The notes under the pieces: generated by a model
What the model saw: the letters and a program-made list of their open reading frames with translations, nothing else
What the model was told of the DNA's origin: nothing
Database searches by the model: none
Shown: positions 7,195 to 16,298 of the stretch, one piece after another
Layout: every line of letters begins with the position of its first letter
Numbering within the stretch: the stretch's first letter is position 1
Program-made: the position numbers and the translations under genes
Assembly (NCBI RefSeq): GCF_003751305.1
Contig: NZ_RJKV01000002.1
Location: forward strand, 248,001 to 312,000
Length of the DNA: 64,000 nt
Source of the DNA: Stenotrophomonas rhizophila
GTDB lineage: Bacteria > Pseudomonadota > Gammaproteobacteria > Xanthomonadales > Xanthomonadaceae
Direction of reading: 5' to 3'

Positions 7195-9510
7195 TCAGCC
7201 CTGCAGCGGGACGCGCAGGCGGGCGTGATAGCCGGCCAGCGCGATCCGTGCACGCGCGAACTCGGCGATCAACAGCGCCACCGCCACGGCGGGGCGCTCC
7301 AGCGTGCCGGCGCGGGCATCGTGCTCGATCCGCCAGGCCGCGGCCGACAGGGCCATCGCACCCACGTTCGCACTGGCCGATTTGAGACTGTGCGCCAGCG
7401 CCCGCAGCTGGTCCAGATCCGCGGCGACCGAGGCATCCTGCAACTGCCGGATCAACGGCGGGGTGTCATCGAGGAACACCCCGATGATGCGCGCCGTGTC
7501 CGCGCCGATCACGTCCAGCAGTTCATCGAGCACGTCCTGGTCGAGTACCGCAGCGGGCGTTTCGTCGCGTGCGGGGGGCGACGGTGCCGGGGTCAGCGCC
7601 GATGGCGTGGCCAGTGGCGGCGTCGAGGCGGTGTCATTGGCCATCACGCTGCTCCACCGTGCCAACACGACCTGCAGCGTTTCGCGGTTGATCGGTTTGG
7701 ACAGGTAATCGTCCATGCCCGCCTGCAGGCAGCGCTCACGGTCGCCGGCCATCGCATTGGCGGTCATCGCCACGATCGGCAACCGCGCCGCAGCCTGTGC
7801 AGACTCATGGGCGCGCCAACGGCGGGTGGCGTCGTAGCCATCCAGCACAGGCATCTGGCAATCCATCAACACCAGATCGAACGTCTGCGTACGCAGCGCC
7901 TCCAGTGCCTGTTCGCCCTGGGTGGCAGTGACCACCTCGCAGCCGAGCACCTGCAGCAGCCGTTGAGCGACCAGCAGATTGACGCTGTTGTCTTCCACCA
8001 GCAGCAGACGCAGTGGGAACTGCGGCAGCGCCGTGGGCGAGCCGGCATATTCCACCTCGGCCAGCAGCGCGGCCGGGCGCGCACTGGGCACCACCGGGCG
8101 CAACACCGCATGCAGCTCGCTATCGGCGGCCAGCCGCGACAGGGCCGGCCCGGGGCCAAGCGCCTCGGGCACGGGCGCCTCATCGCCATACAGCCACAGC
8201 AGCTGCGCCTCCGGGTGCCGCTCATTGCCGGCCACCGCGTTCTGCAGGGCCTGGGCGCCAAGGCGCAGGCCATCGGTGTCTGCAATCACCCAGGCCAGCA
8301 CTGGATCGATGCCACGGCGCTGCGGCGCGCGCAGGGCATCGATCGCCTCGGCACTGGTCTCCACCGTGTGCAGGCGCAGGTCATGGTGCTGGGTCACCCG
8401 CTCGATGCGCTGGGCCAGCAACGGGTCGCGCGTGACCAGCAGGGCACGGCGCGCACTCAGCGCGGCAGGCAGATCGCCGATCACCTTGAGCAGCGGAATC
8501 TCGAACCAGAACGTGGCGCCGTGCCCGGGCGTGGAGTGCACGCCGATGCGGCCGTGCATCAGGTCGATGATGCGCTTGCAGATCGCCAGGCCGAGCCCGG
8601 TGCCGCCGTACAGGCGCGTGGTCGAGGCGTCGGCCTGGCTGAAGGACTGGAACAGGCGCGCCTGCAGCGCCTCGTCGATGCCGATACCGCTGTCGACGAT
8701 CTCGAACCGCAGCTGGTGCTGCGCGTTGGTCTCGCCCTGGCGCTGCACGCGCAGCCGGATGTGCCCACGCTCGGTGAACTTGATTGCGTTGACCAGCAGG
8801 TTGCTCAGCACCTGGCGCAGGCGCACCGGGTCACCCCGGACGGACAGGCGCACCGCGGGATCCAGCTCGAGCGACAGCTGCAGGCCCTTGGGATCGGCGG
8901 CGCGCTGCATCAACTGCACCAGACCTTCGAGCAGTTCGCGCAGATTGAACGTGGTGATCTCCAGGTTCAGGCCCTTGGCCTCGAGCCGCGAGTAATCGAG
9001 GATGTCATCGACGATGCGCAGCAGTTGCTGCGAACTGGTGGCGGCGGTCTGCAGCATCTGCCGCTGGTCGCTGCCGAGCTGGCCGCGCGCGATCAGATCG
9101 AGCATCGGCAGGATGCCATTGAGCGGCGTGCGGATCTCGTGGCTCATCGTCGCCAGGAATTCACCCTTGGCCAATGCGGCGGCTTCGGCGGCCTGCTTGG
9201 CGCCGAGCAGTTCCTGTTCCAGCTGGTTCTGCTGCTGACGGCGCTGCTGCAGCTGATCGCGCTCGAGCACCAGTGCCTCATTGCGCCGCTGCAGCGTCTC
9301 CAGCTGGTCCTGCGCGTCACGCCAGCGGCGTACCGCCTGGATGCCGGCAATCAGTGCCAGCAGGCCGGTGCCGGCGGCGATGTCGATCCACGGCCCATTG
9401 GCACCGATCCGCGCCATCACGCCAGCGGTGGCGCAGACTGCGGCCGCCGCAGCGCTGATCCACAGCGAGGCCGGGGTGGAGGAGGGGGCTGGCCGTCCGT
9501 GGCGTCCCAT
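7195..9510 (-). CDS. Hybrid sensor histidine kinase with receiver and HPt domains
   Basis: This 771-residue kinase has two N-terminal transmembrane helices (about residues 15-33 and 42-59) and almost no periplasmic loop. A coiled coil (about 64-118) leads to the phosphorylated histidine at about residue 124 (MSHEIRTPLNG). The ATPase domain shows NLLVNAIKFTERG, DSGIGI and GGTGLGLAICK. A divergent region follows, then a receiver with LVLMDCQMPVLDGYDA and an HPt domain with the histidine in AHSLKSASANVGA. The start at 9510 lies two bases after the stop of the FimX-like gene, so the two are surely one transcript. The layout resembles RpfC-type or BarA-type kinases, but I cannot name it. The stimulus is unknown. 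Confidence 0.88.
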   Translation of the reverse strand: MGRHGRPAPSSTPASLWISAAAAAVCATAGVMARIGANGPWIDIAAGTGLLALIAGIQAVRRWRDAQDQLETLQRRNEALVLERDQLQQRRQQQNQLEQELLGAKQAAEAAALAKGEFLATMSHEIRTPLNGILPMLDLIARGQLGSDQRQMLQTAATSSQQLLRIVDDILDYSRLEAKGLNLEITTFNLRELLEGLVQLMQRAADPKGLQLSLELDPAVRLSVRGDPVRLRQVLSNLLVNAIKFTERGHIRLRVQRQGETNAQHQLRFEIVDSGIGIDEALQARLFQSFSQADASTTRLYGGTGLGLAICKRIIDLMHGRIGVHSTPGHGATFWFEIPLLKVIGDLPAALSARRALLVTRDPLLAQRIERVTQHHDLRLHTVETSAEAIDALRAPQRRGIDPVLAWVIADTDGLRLGAQALQNAVAGNERHPEAQLLWLYGDEAPVPEALGPGPALSRLAADSELHAVLRPVVPSARPAALLAEVEYAGSPTALPQFPLRLLLVEDNSVNLLVAQRLLQVLGCEVVTATQGEQALEALRTQTFDLVLMDCQMPVLDGYDATRRWRAHESAQAAARLPIVAMTANAMAGDRERCLQAGMDDYLSKPINRETLQVVLARWSSVMANDTASTPPLATPSALTPAPSPPARDETPAAVLDQDVLDELLDVIGADTARIIGVFLDDTPPLIRQLQDASVAADLDQLRALAHSLKSASANVGAMALSAAAWRIEHDARAGTLERPAVAVALLIAEFARARIALAGYHARLRVPLQG

Positions 9511-9512
9511 GC

Positions 9513-11372
9513 TCAGAGCACCGAGTTCTGGAAGTCGAAGTTCAGTTCGCTGCCGGCGGACTGGACCATGTTGCCCTGGATGAAATCGACCCCGCCGATC
9601 CACATCGCGGCCGCTGCCTGCGGGTCTTCGATCTGTTGGCCGATGATGCGCAGCCCGGCGCGGTGCGCCAGATCGATCGCCGCACGCAGTTCGTCACGCG
9701 TCTGCTGGTTGGTGTGGCTGTTGGAAAAGCGCGCCGCCATGCGCACAAAGGCCAACGGCAGCTGCGACATCAGCGCATTGGCTTCATCGCCCGGCTCGAA
9801 CTGGCTCAGGCAGAAGCGCACGCCCGCTGCATGCATGCGGGTGCAGAACTGCTGCAGGGTGACGGTGTGGATCAGCGCATCGGGCAGGCGCACGTCGATG
9901 ACCAGCGCGCTGCCGTCAATCTGCCGGCTCGCCAGCGATTCCAGCAGCCAGTCGCCGAAGGCATCGCGGGCCAGGGTGCGCAGTGACTGCGAGACGAACA
10001 GGTGCAGCGGCTGCGCGGCGTGGCGGTACAGATCCAGCAGACCCAGCGCATGGTCGAGCACCTGCTGGTCCAGATCGGCGATGCGCCCGGCCGCTTCGGC
10101 GGCCGGAATCACCTGCCCGGCCGCCAGCACGCTGCCATCGGCCTGGCGCAGCCGCAGCAGCACCTGGTACTGCGCGGTGTTGCCACCGGCCACGGCGACG
10201 ATCGGCTGGTAGGCCAGTTCCAGCTGCCCTTCAAGCAACGCCAGGTGTTCCTGCGCGGCCACATCTTCGCGGCGCACGTAGGCGGCCACGCCCGCGGTCA
10301 GCAGGCGGGCCTGCAGGGTGGTGCGCTCGACCGCTTCCAGTGCACTGCCCGCATCGGGGAAGCCCGGCGAAAGCTGGGCATGCCCGACCACGCCGCGCAG
10401 GTGGACCGATTCGTCATCGCGGATCACGAAGGCGCGCGTGGACAGCTGCTCGCGCAGTGCATGCGCCATCGCATCCAGGGTGTCCTCGTCGGCATTGCGG
10501 GCGAGCACCAGGAAGCTGTTGTCGTTCAGGCGTGCCAGCAGGTGGGGCTGGGCGGCATCGGCCAAGCGCTGACCGGCCTGGGTCATCAGCCGCTCGAAGG
10601 CCGCGTAGCCATAGCGTTCGCGCAGGCCGAGCGCGCTGGCGATCTCGATGAAGAACACGCCGCCGCGATCGCGATGGGCAAGCGAGGCGCCGAGCTGCTG
10701 CATCACGTGATGGCGCGTGGGCAGGCCGGTCTCGGGGTTGTTCATCGCCGGCGCGCCGGCGTTGCCCGCCTGCGAGGCGGCCTGGGCACGTGCGCGGCGG
10801 ATCCGGTTGGACACGGCCGCGATCAGATGGCGCGGGCGGATCGGCTTGCTGAGGAAATCATCGGCGCCGCTGTCGAGCACCTCGAACTGGCGCTCCGGAT
10901 CCGGGTCGCCGCTGAGGAAGACGATCGGCAGCAGCTGCTGGCCCGGTTGCTGGCGGATCAGCGCGGTCAGGCGCATCCCATCCAGCCCGGGTAGATGCAG
11001 GTCCATCAGGATCAGATCGGGGCGGTGCTCGGCGATGGCCTGCTGCACGCCCTCGGCATCGCTGTGCACCAGCGCCTGCATGCCGGCACCGTGCAGCACG
11101 CTCTGCGCGAACAGGGCCTGCGAGCGGTCGTCCTCGACGATCAGGACGCGGTACGGCGAGTCGATACCGGGTGGGATCATCTGGCTGGCATCGGTGGGCA
11201 GCGGCGGCAGCAGGGGCGGCGGGCTGGCCGGTGCGGCATTGAGCGGGATGACATTGCTGTTGGCCACGGGCGCCGGCGCACCTGGGCGCTGCCAGCGCTG
11301 CCAGTGGTCGGCCGGCGGCGTTTCAGCGCGCACGGCGCGAGGGGGTGCAACAACGTTGTCGTGAACGGCCAT
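9513..11372 (-). CDS. Receiver-GGDEF-EAL protein with degenerate active sites (FimX-like)
   Basis: The 619-residue protein has a proline/alanine-rich N-terminus and a receiver domain at about residues 75-195 with an intact LILMDLHLPGLDG. A GGDEF-like domain follows in which the signature is replaced by LNDNSF. The EAL-like domain begins AYQPIVAV, but the EAL motif reads QVLLRL and the usual DDFG is replaced by SQFEPG. The enzyme activities are probably lost, and the protein may instead bind cyclic di-GMP, as FimX does in Xanthomonas and Pseudomonas type IV pilus control. The C-terminal GVDFIQGNMVQ matches the FimX-type ending. The start at 11372 has GGGAG five bases upstream. The hybrid kinase follows in the same operon. 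Confidence 0.8.
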   Translation of the reverse strand: MAVHDNVVAPPRAVRAETPPADHWQRWQRPGAPAPVANSNVIPLNAAPASPPPLLPPLPTDASQMIPPGIDSPYRVLIVEDDRSQALFAQSVLHGAGMQALVHSDAEGVQQAIAEHRPDLILMDLHLPGLDGMRLTALIRQQPGQQLLPIVFLSGDPDPERQFEVLDSGADDFLSKPIRPRHLIAAVSNRIRRARAQAASQAGNAGAPAMNNPETGLPTRHHVMQQLGASLAHRDRGGVFFIEIASALGLRERYGYAAFERLMTQAGQRLADAAQPHLLARLNDNSFLVLARNADEDTLDAMAHALREQLSTRAFVIRDDESVHLRGVVGHAQLSPGFPDAGSALEAVERTTLQARLLTAGVAAYVRREDVAAQEHLALLEGQLELAYQPIVAVAGGNTAQYQVLLRLRQADGSVLAAGQVIPAAEAAGRIADLDQQVLDHALGLLDLYRHAAQPLHLFVSQSLRTLARDAFGDWLLESLASRQIDGSALVIDVRLPDALIHTVTLQQFCTRMHAAGVRFCLSQFEPGDEANALMSQLPLAFVRMAARFSNSHTNQQTRDELRAAIDLAHRAGLRIIGQQIEDPQAAAAMWIGGVDFIQGNMVQSAGSELNFDFQNSVL

Positions 11373-11429
11373 CAGTACTCCCAGTCTGCGCCGCAATTAT
11401 GCGACGAACGCCCGAGGGCAGGGCGCGCA

Positions 11430-12056
11430 TTACCGTGGCAGGGTTCCCGGTTTGACCTGCGTCTGGCCACTGTCGGCCTGGCGCATCAGCCAGCGCACGC
11501 CTTTCCACAACGTCCGCCAGATCATCCACACGATCAAGGCGCCGATCAGGCTGCACGCCACCACCAGGATCAGCGCCAGCCATGGGTGGGCAAGGGCGAG
11601 CGCCAGTCCGCCGACCACCACGGTGTCTTCGGCGGCCGAGGCGACCCAGTTGCTGGCCGGTTCGGGCGAGGTGTTGAGCAGGGCGCGGGTACCGGATTTG
11701 AGCCCGTGGCTGGCCAGCGCGACGCCGGCGCCGGCCACCAGTGCGGTGCCGCTGAGCTCGCCGCTGGGCGAGAGCGTGGCGGCGGCCAGGAACGCACCGG
11801 CCGGCACCCTGGCCAGCGTCTGGACCAGATCCCAGGCCGAATCGACCCCGGGAATCTTGTCGGCGAAGAATTCTGCGATGGCCAGCGCGGCCGAGGTGCC
11901 CAGCACCCACCAGGACTCCGTGGCCTGCAGCGCGGGTGGCAGATCGACCCAGCCCAGCAGCCCGGCCAGGCCGACGCCGAACACGGTGAGGTACACGCGG
12001 ATACCGGCCAGCCAGGCCAGCAGGATACCGATCACGAACAGGTGGGCTTCGGTCAT
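11430..12056 (-). CDS. DUF4126 family membrane protein
   Basis: A 208-residue hydrophobic protein starts at the ATG at 12056 (MTEAHLFVIGILLAWLAGIRVYLTVFGVG). Small-residue-rich helices, the FFADKIPGVDSAWD segment and a later LVAGAGVALASHGLKSGTRALLNTSPEP segment are what I remember of DUF4126. The function of the family is unknown. It probably spans the inner membrane four to six times. It lies 57 bases upstream of the FimX-like gene on the same strand, so the two could share a transcript. It is divergent from the DUF6776 gene. Confidence 0.8.
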   Translation of the reverse strand: MTEAHLFVIGILLAWLAGIRVYLTVFGVGLAGLLGWVDLPPALQATESWWVLGTSAALAIAEFFADKIPGVDSAWDLVQTLARVPAGAFLAAATLSPSGELSGTALVAGAGVALASHGLKSGTRALLNTSPEPASNWVASAAEDTVVVGGLALALAHPWLALILVVACSLIGALIVWMIWRTLWKGVRWLMRQADSGQTQVKPGTLPR

Positions 12057-12237
12057 GGCACGCGCTCCGGCTGCAGAATGTGCACAGGCGCACACTATCG
12101 TGGATGACGTCCATGAACGCCACTGCCCCGATCCCGGTCCTGCGCGGACAAGGTCTTTCCCCTGACTTACACTAGCCCGTCGTTCCAGACAGGGGCCGTT
12201 GCGACAGCGCCGGCAGGCGCAGTCGCCCAGGACTGCC

Positions 12238-12987
12238 ATGAATAAACCCACACCTTCCCGCATCCAGATCCGCCGGCCGGGCGCGCCGCCCGTGCAGGAC
12301 CGCAAGCGCCTGCTGGTGCTGGGCGGGGCCTGGCTGCTGTCGCTGGTCCTGGCCGCGCTGCTTGGCGCCTGGTTGGGCTCGCCCGGCGGTGACGTCGGCA
12401 CCCAGCTCAAGGCCGCCGAAACCCGCAATGAGCGCCTCCAGCAGCAGCTCATCGAGCTGCAGCAGCATCAGGCGACCCTGCAGGCGTCCGACCGCATCAG
12501 CCGCGCCGCCAACACCGAGGTCCAGGCCTCGCTGGGCGAGCGCGACGAAGAAATCGCCGGCCTGCGTGCCGACGTGGCCTTCTACGAGCGTCTGGTCGGT
12601 GCGACCAGCCAGCGCAAGGGCCTGAACACCCATTCGGTGGAGTTCGCGCCGGAGACCGGCGGCACCTGGCAGTACGCCGTGGTGCTGACCCAGAACCTGA
12701 ACCGCGGGGCGATCAGCCAAGGGCAGATGCGCTTCACGGTGGAAGGCGTCAAGGACGGCAAGCTGACCTCGGTCAGCTGGGACGAGCTGCACCAGCGCAC
12801 CAAGGTGCCGGGCCAGGACTATTCCTTCCGGTACTTCCAGCAGCTCACCGGCAGCGTGATGCTGCCGCAAGGCTTCACCCCGCAACGTGTGCGGGTCACG
12901 CTGGGATCAGGCGCGGGGGGCGCCACCCAGGTATTCGATTGGAAGCAGGCCGGCGCACCGGCGGCATCGGCAAAAGAAGGGGAATAA
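12238..12987 (+). CDS. DUF6776-like single-pass membrane protein with coiled coil
   Basis: This 249-residue protein has a short basic cytoplasmic start, one transmembrane helix at about residues 25-45, and a coiled coil (TQLKAAETRNERLQQQLIEL and onwards to about residue 110). A beta-rich periplasmic domain ends the protein. The ATG at 12238 is preferred to an upstream in-frame start because the start must leave a basic N-terminus before the helix. The bactofilin gene begins four bases after its stop, so the two are one operon. That pairing suggests a membrane anchor or partner for the bactofilin scaffold, which is my inference. Confidence 0.75.
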   Translation: MNKPTPSRIQIRRPGAPPVQDRKRLLVLGGAWLLSLVLAALLGAWLGSPGGDVGTQLKAAETRNERLQQQLIELQQHQATLQASDRISRAANTEVQASLGERDEEIAGLRADVAFYERLVGATSQRKGLNTHSVEFAPETGGTWQYAVVLTQNLNRGAISQGQMRFTVEGVKDGKLTSVSWDELHQRTKVPGQDYSFRYFQQLTGSVMLPQGFTPQRVRVTLGSGAGGATQVFDWKQAGAPAASAKEGE

Positions 12988-12991
12988 GCCC

Positions 12992-13453
12992 ATGTTTGGC
13001 AGCAACAAATCCAACCGCGACGGACATCTTGTCGTGGACGCGCTGATCGGCGCGCAGGTGGTGATCCGCGGGGACGTGGAATTCAGCGGTGGTCTGTACG
13101 TGGAAGGCACCATCCTGGGCAAAGTGATCGCCCAGGACGGCGCCAGCAACGCCACCCTGACGGTGGCCGAGCATGGCGCCATCGAGGGTGAGATCCGCGC
13201 CCAGGTGGTGGTCATCAGCGGCCGCCTGGACGGGGATGTGCACGCCACCGAGCGGGTCGAACTGACCCCGAGCGCCCGGGTGACCGGCAACATCCATTAC
13301 CAGGTGGTGGAAATGCACGCCGGCGCCCAGCTGACCGGCCGCCTGATCCACACCTCGGCGCAGATGGCCCTGCCGCCGCCGTCCGGGGATGCGGACGAGG
13401 GCAAGGGCAAGGACACCGCGGCCCGCAAGAAGCTGGCCGAGGCGATGGCCTGA
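12992..13453 (+). CDS. Bactofilin family cytoskeletal protein
   Basis: Bactofilins polymerise through a right-handed beta-helix without nucleotide and place cell-wall or stalk enzymes. The 153-residue product shows the repeating pattern of the beta-helix in [49 protein letters not shown] and [21 protein letters not shown] charged, disordered C-terminus follows from about residue 130. It is the second gene after the DUF6776-like protein. Its 3' region folds with the erpA start (see 13464-13498). Confidence 0.92.
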   Translation: MFGSNKSNRDGHLVVDALIGAQVVIRGDVEFSGGLYVEGTILGKVIAQDGASNATLTVAEHGAIEGEIRAQVVVISGRLDGDVHATERVELTPSARVTGNIHYQVVEMHAGAQLTGRLIHTSAQMALPPPSGDADEGKGKDTAARKKLAEAMA

Positions 13454-13463
13454 GCTTGAAACC

Positions 13464-13498
13464 GTGCTCATGCACCCCCATGCTGGGGGCATGAGCAC
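13464..13498 (+). promoter_or_regulatory. Hairpin covering the erpA start codon
   Basis: The outer arms GTGCTCATG (13464-13472) and CATGAGCAC (13490-13498) pair perfectly, and five inner C-G pairs (13475-13479 with 13485-13489) close on a five-base loop. The erpA ATG at 13491 and the G-run before it lie inside the 3' arm. The hairpin would hide the ribosome binding site. It may also end the bactofilin message, although no T-run follows. Confidence 0.65.
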
Positions 13499-13880
13499 GC
13501 TTGTTTCCCTGCCCGGCGCTCCCGCCGCCGCGCCGAACTACCAGTCCCTGGACCGTCCGCTGAACTTCACCGAGGCCGCTGCGGCCAAGGTCAAGGAGCT
13601 GATCCAGGATGAGGGCAATGCTGCCCTCGCCCTGCGCGTCTACATCGAAGGCGGCGGTTGTTCCGGCTTCCAGTACGGGTTCGAGTTCGACGAGAACCGC
13701 GCCGAAGACGATCTGGCCGTGGATACCGCCGGCGTCACGCTGCTGGTCGATCCGCTGAGCCTGCAGTACCTGATGGGCGCCGAGGTGGATTACACCGAAA
13801 GCCTGACCGGCGCGCAGTTCGTGATCCGCAATCCGAACGCGAAGACCACCTGCGGCTGCGGCAGCAGTTTCAGCATGTGA
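13491..13880 (+). CDS. erpA: Iron-sulfur cluster insertion protein ErpA
   Basis: ErpA is an A-type carrier that hands Fe-S clusters to target enzymes such as those of isoprenoid synthesis. The 129-residue protein carries the three ligand cysteines in [11 protein letters not shown] and TCGCGSSF, plus the conserved [15 protein letters not shown]. The start at 13491 ([15 protein letters not shown]) is as in Xanthomonas relatives and lies in a hairpin. A typical purine-rich binding site is limited to the GGGGG run. nudC follows after about 70 bases. Confidence 0.94.
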   Translation: MSTLVSLPGAPAAAPNYQSLDRPLNFTEAAAAKVKELIQDEGNAALALRVYIEGGGCSGFQYGFEFDENRAEDDLAVDTAGVTLLVDPLSLQYLMGAEVDYTESLTGAQFVIRNPNAKTTCGCGSSFSM

Positions 13881-13949
13881 TGTGCGCGCAACCGGCCAAA
13901 CGGTCGGTTGCCGCTTGCCAGCCCCGCCGAATGTGGGCAGGCTCTTGCG

Positions 13950-14855
13950 ATGTCCACATTTACTCCGCAGCTTTCCGGTTTCGCCTTCGTCAGCGAGCCG
14001 TTGGAGCGCGCCGATACCCTGCGCGATGACGCCGATGCGTTGTTGCGCCTGTGGCCGGACGCGCGCGTATTGGTACTCGATCCCGATGGCACGGCCCTGG
14101 CCGGCGATGACGGTCAGCCACTGGCATTGACCGGCGCCGATCTCGGCGGCGGGCCCGGCACCGCGATCTTCCTCGGCCTGCGCGGCGAGCAGGCGTGGTT
14201 CTCGCTGGAGGCCGCCGCCGTGACGGTGGCCGCGCCGCAGCGCGTGGATCTGCGCCAGTCTGCCGCCACCTGGTCCATCGCCGATTCCACCGCCTTCTGT
14301 TACGCCCGGGGCATGTCCTACTGGCAGTCGCGCACCCGCTTCTGCGGGGTGTGCGGTGGCGCGGTGACCTTCAGCCGCGGCGGCTTCGTCGGCCGGTGTG
14401 GCCAGTGCGCCACCGAACACTACCCGCGCGTGGATCCGGCGGTGATCGTGGCCGTGGAAAACCAGGGCCGGCTGCTGCTGGGCCGCCAGGCCAACTGGGC
14501 CCCGCGCCGTTACTCGGTGCTGGCCGGCTTCGTGGAGCCCGGCGAATCGCTGGAGCAGACCGTGGTCCGCGAGGTCTTCGAAGAAAGCCGCGTACGTGTG
14601 CGTGAGTGCCGCTACCTGGGCACCCAGCCGTGGCCGTTCCCGGGCGCACTGATGCTCGGCTTCGCCGCCACGGCCGAAGACGACGTGCCGACCGTGAACG
14701 GCGAACTGGAAGATGCGCGCTGGTTCACTGCCGAGGACGTGGGCGCGGCGCTGGCCCGGGATGTCGAGGATGACGGCGACGGCATCCGTCTGTCCCCGCC
14801 CATCTCGATCTCGCGCAGCCTGATCGAACACTGGTACCGCCAACAGGTCGCCTGA
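13950..14855 (+). CDS. nudC: NAD(+) diphosphatase / NAD-RNA decapping Nudix hydrolase
   Basis: NudC splits NAD(H) to NMN and AMP and removes NAD caps from RNA. The 301-residue protein has the zinc-ribbon cysteines in FCGVCGG and GRCGQC near the middle. The Nudix box follows at GFVEPGESLEQTVVREVFEE, and the NAD-family signature is TQPWPFPGALM. The start is set at the ATG at 13950 (MSTFTPQLSGFAFV), with GGCAGG upstream; an earlier in-frame ATG at 13908 is less likely. It forms a plus-strand run with erpA and ampE. Confidence 0.92.
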   Translation: MSTFTPQLSGFAFVSEPLERADTLRDDADALLRLWPDARVLVLDPDGTALAGDDGQPLALTGADLGGGPGTAIFLGLRGEQAWFSLEAAAVTVAAPQRVDLRQSAATWSIADSTAFCYARGMSYWQSRTRFCGVCGGAVTFSRGGFVGRCGQCATEHYPRVDPAVIVAVENQGRLLLGRQANWAPRRYSVLAGFVEPGESLEQTVVREVFEESRVRVRECRYLGTQPWPFPGALMLGFAATAEDDVPTVNGELEDARWFTAEDVGAALARDVEDDGDGIRLSPPISISRSLIEHWYRQQVA

Positions 14856-14975
14856 GGGGCGCCTGCCGTTGCCGCCGGCTGAACACGCGGCGCGGTACAT
14901 TACCAACGGCCCGGGGAATTGCCGGGCCGCAAGGCATAGTAGCGGCGCGTTCCACGTCCCGAGCCGGAGGCTTAC

Positions 14976-15869
14976 ATGTTCACCACCCTGGTCGCCGTGC
15001 TGGTTGCCTTGGCCCTGGGCCATGTCGCGCCGGGCGTGGCCGTCGCGCTGCGGCGTTTCGGCCTGTACCGGCGCTGGCTGCAGTGGCTGGACCGGCACGC
15101 CGCCGAAGACGGCTTCTGGCGCGGCCGCAAGGGCGCCTGGCTGGCCGTGCTGCCGTTCGTGGCGGTGCTGGGCCTGCTGCAGTGGCTGTTCGATGACCGC
15201 GTCTACGGCCTGCCGTCGCTGCTGCTGGGCGTGCTGGTACTGGTGATGTGCTGGGGTCCGCGCGATCTGGACCGCGACGTCGAGACGGTGATCGACGCCG
15301 ATGACGCCCACGCCCGCCACCTGGCGATCGCACAGTTGCAGTCCGCCGGTGGCAGCCTGCAGGAAGACGTCCCCTCGCTCGTCGAAGCAACGGTGCTCAA
15401 CGCGCTGCGGCGCTGGTTCGCAGTGCTGTTCTGGTTCCTGCTGCTGGGCCCGGTCGGTGCGCTGCTGTATCGCCTGCTGGCCTTGCTGGCGGTTGGCCCG
15501 ATGCGCTCGCTGGCCAGCGTGGAAGCGGTCGCCGGTGCGCGCGTGGTGCTGGCCTGGCTGGAGTGGCCGGTCGCGCAGTTGATGTCACTGTCGATGGCGC
15601 TGGTCGGCAATTTCGATACCGCGTTCAAGGCGTGGCGCGAGGCGCACGGCAATCAGTGGTCGGCCTCGACACACTTCCTCGGTGCGGTCGCGCGGGCAAG
15701 CGTGAGCGCCGAGCTTCGCGAGGATGCGCATGATTACAGTGATGCGGGGATGGTGCCGGTGTGGCGTCGTCTGCCGGAACTGCGCGATGCGATGAGCCTG
15801 GTGTGGCGCATGCTGCTGCTGTGGATGGCGGTGCTGGCGCTGCTGGTGATCGCCGGTTGGGTCACCTGA
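14976..15869 (+). CDS. ampE: AmpE-like inner membrane protein
   Basis: This 297-residue membrane protein resembles AmpE, the polytopic protein linked to AmpD and beta-lactamase induction. Its biochemical role is unsettled. It begins MFTTLVAVLVALALGH, has the WGPRDLDRDVETVIDADD loop at about residues 90-110, several helices, and the FNTAFKA-like FDTAFKAWREAHGN segment. A short RBS (GGAGG) lies before 14976. No ampD gene is seen next to it here, unlike in enterobacteria. Confidence 0.82.
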   Translation: MFTTLVAVLVALALGHVAPGVAVALRRFGLYRRWLQWLDRHAAEDGFWRGRKGAWLAVLPFVAVLGLLQWLFDDRVYGLPSLLLGVLVLVMCWGPRDLDRDVETVIDADDAHARHLAIAQLQSAGGSLQEDVPSLVEATVLNALRRWFAVLFWFLLLGPVGALLYRLLALLAVGPMRSLASVEAVAGARVVLAWLEWPVAQLMSLSMALVGNFDTAFKAWREAHGNQWSASTHFLGAVARASVSAELREDAHDYSDAGMVPVWRRLPELRDAMSLVWRMLLLWMAVLALLVIAGWVT

Positions 15870-15878
15870 TGGTCCGGG

Positions 15879-16298
15879 TCAGCCCGGCGCCAACCAGGTA
15901 AACGGCACCCACGGCAGGTTGCGTGCGATCCAGTATGCGGGCAGCAGGATCAGCCAGAAAGCGGGCTTCATCAGCAGCGTGATCAACGGCTGCAGCGCGC
16001 GTGGTCGCCAGCCCAGTGCCCAACCGAGTACCAGCGGGGCGATGGCCAGCATCAGCATGGCCAGGGGATTCATCGAAAAGGCGGTGACCACATCGCCATG
16101 AGCCAGCGCGTGCAGTGCACGCGTCAGCCCGCAGCCGATGCAGTAATACCCGGTGACCGCCAGAAAGCTGCACGGCGGGAACGGACTGCTGGCGCTGTTG
16201 GGGTCGTAGTGCCGCAGCACCCAGATCCCCGCACCGGCCGCCAAGGCGGCCGGTGGCAACATCGCCAGCAACCAGCGCTTGCCGTGCAGCGCGATCAT
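15879..16298 (-). CDS. DUF2752 family membrane protein
   Basis: The 139-residue product has three to four helices. The cysteine-rich PCSFLAVTGYYCIGCGLTRA segment near residues 43-62 is the DUF2752 signature. The function is unknown. Its ATG at 16298 shares a base with the stop of the CD225-like gene, so the two are translationally coupled. It converges with ampE. Confidence 0.85.
   Translation of the reverse strand: MIALHGKRWLLAMLPPAALAAGAGIWVLRHYDPNSASSPFPPCSFLAVTGYYCIGCGLTRALHALAHGDVVTAFSMNPLAMLMLAIAPLVLGWALGWRPRALQPLITLLMKPAFWLILLPAYWIARNLPWVPFTWLAPG

Noticed and set aside
7225..10212. Plus-strand open frame of 995 residues.
   Set aside because: It runs antisense to the hybrid kinase and the FimX-like gene, which show full domain motifs. 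Its Gln/His/Arg-rich composition is typical of a shadow frame.
13215..15320. Minus-strand frame of 701 residues over erpA and nudC.
   Set aside because: It is antisense to genes with clear catalytic motifs, and its composition is that of a shadow.
14976..15869. AmpD-AmpE beta-lactamase induction operon.
   Set aside because: No ampD or beta-lactamase gene is adjacent, so only an AmpE-like protein can be claimed.
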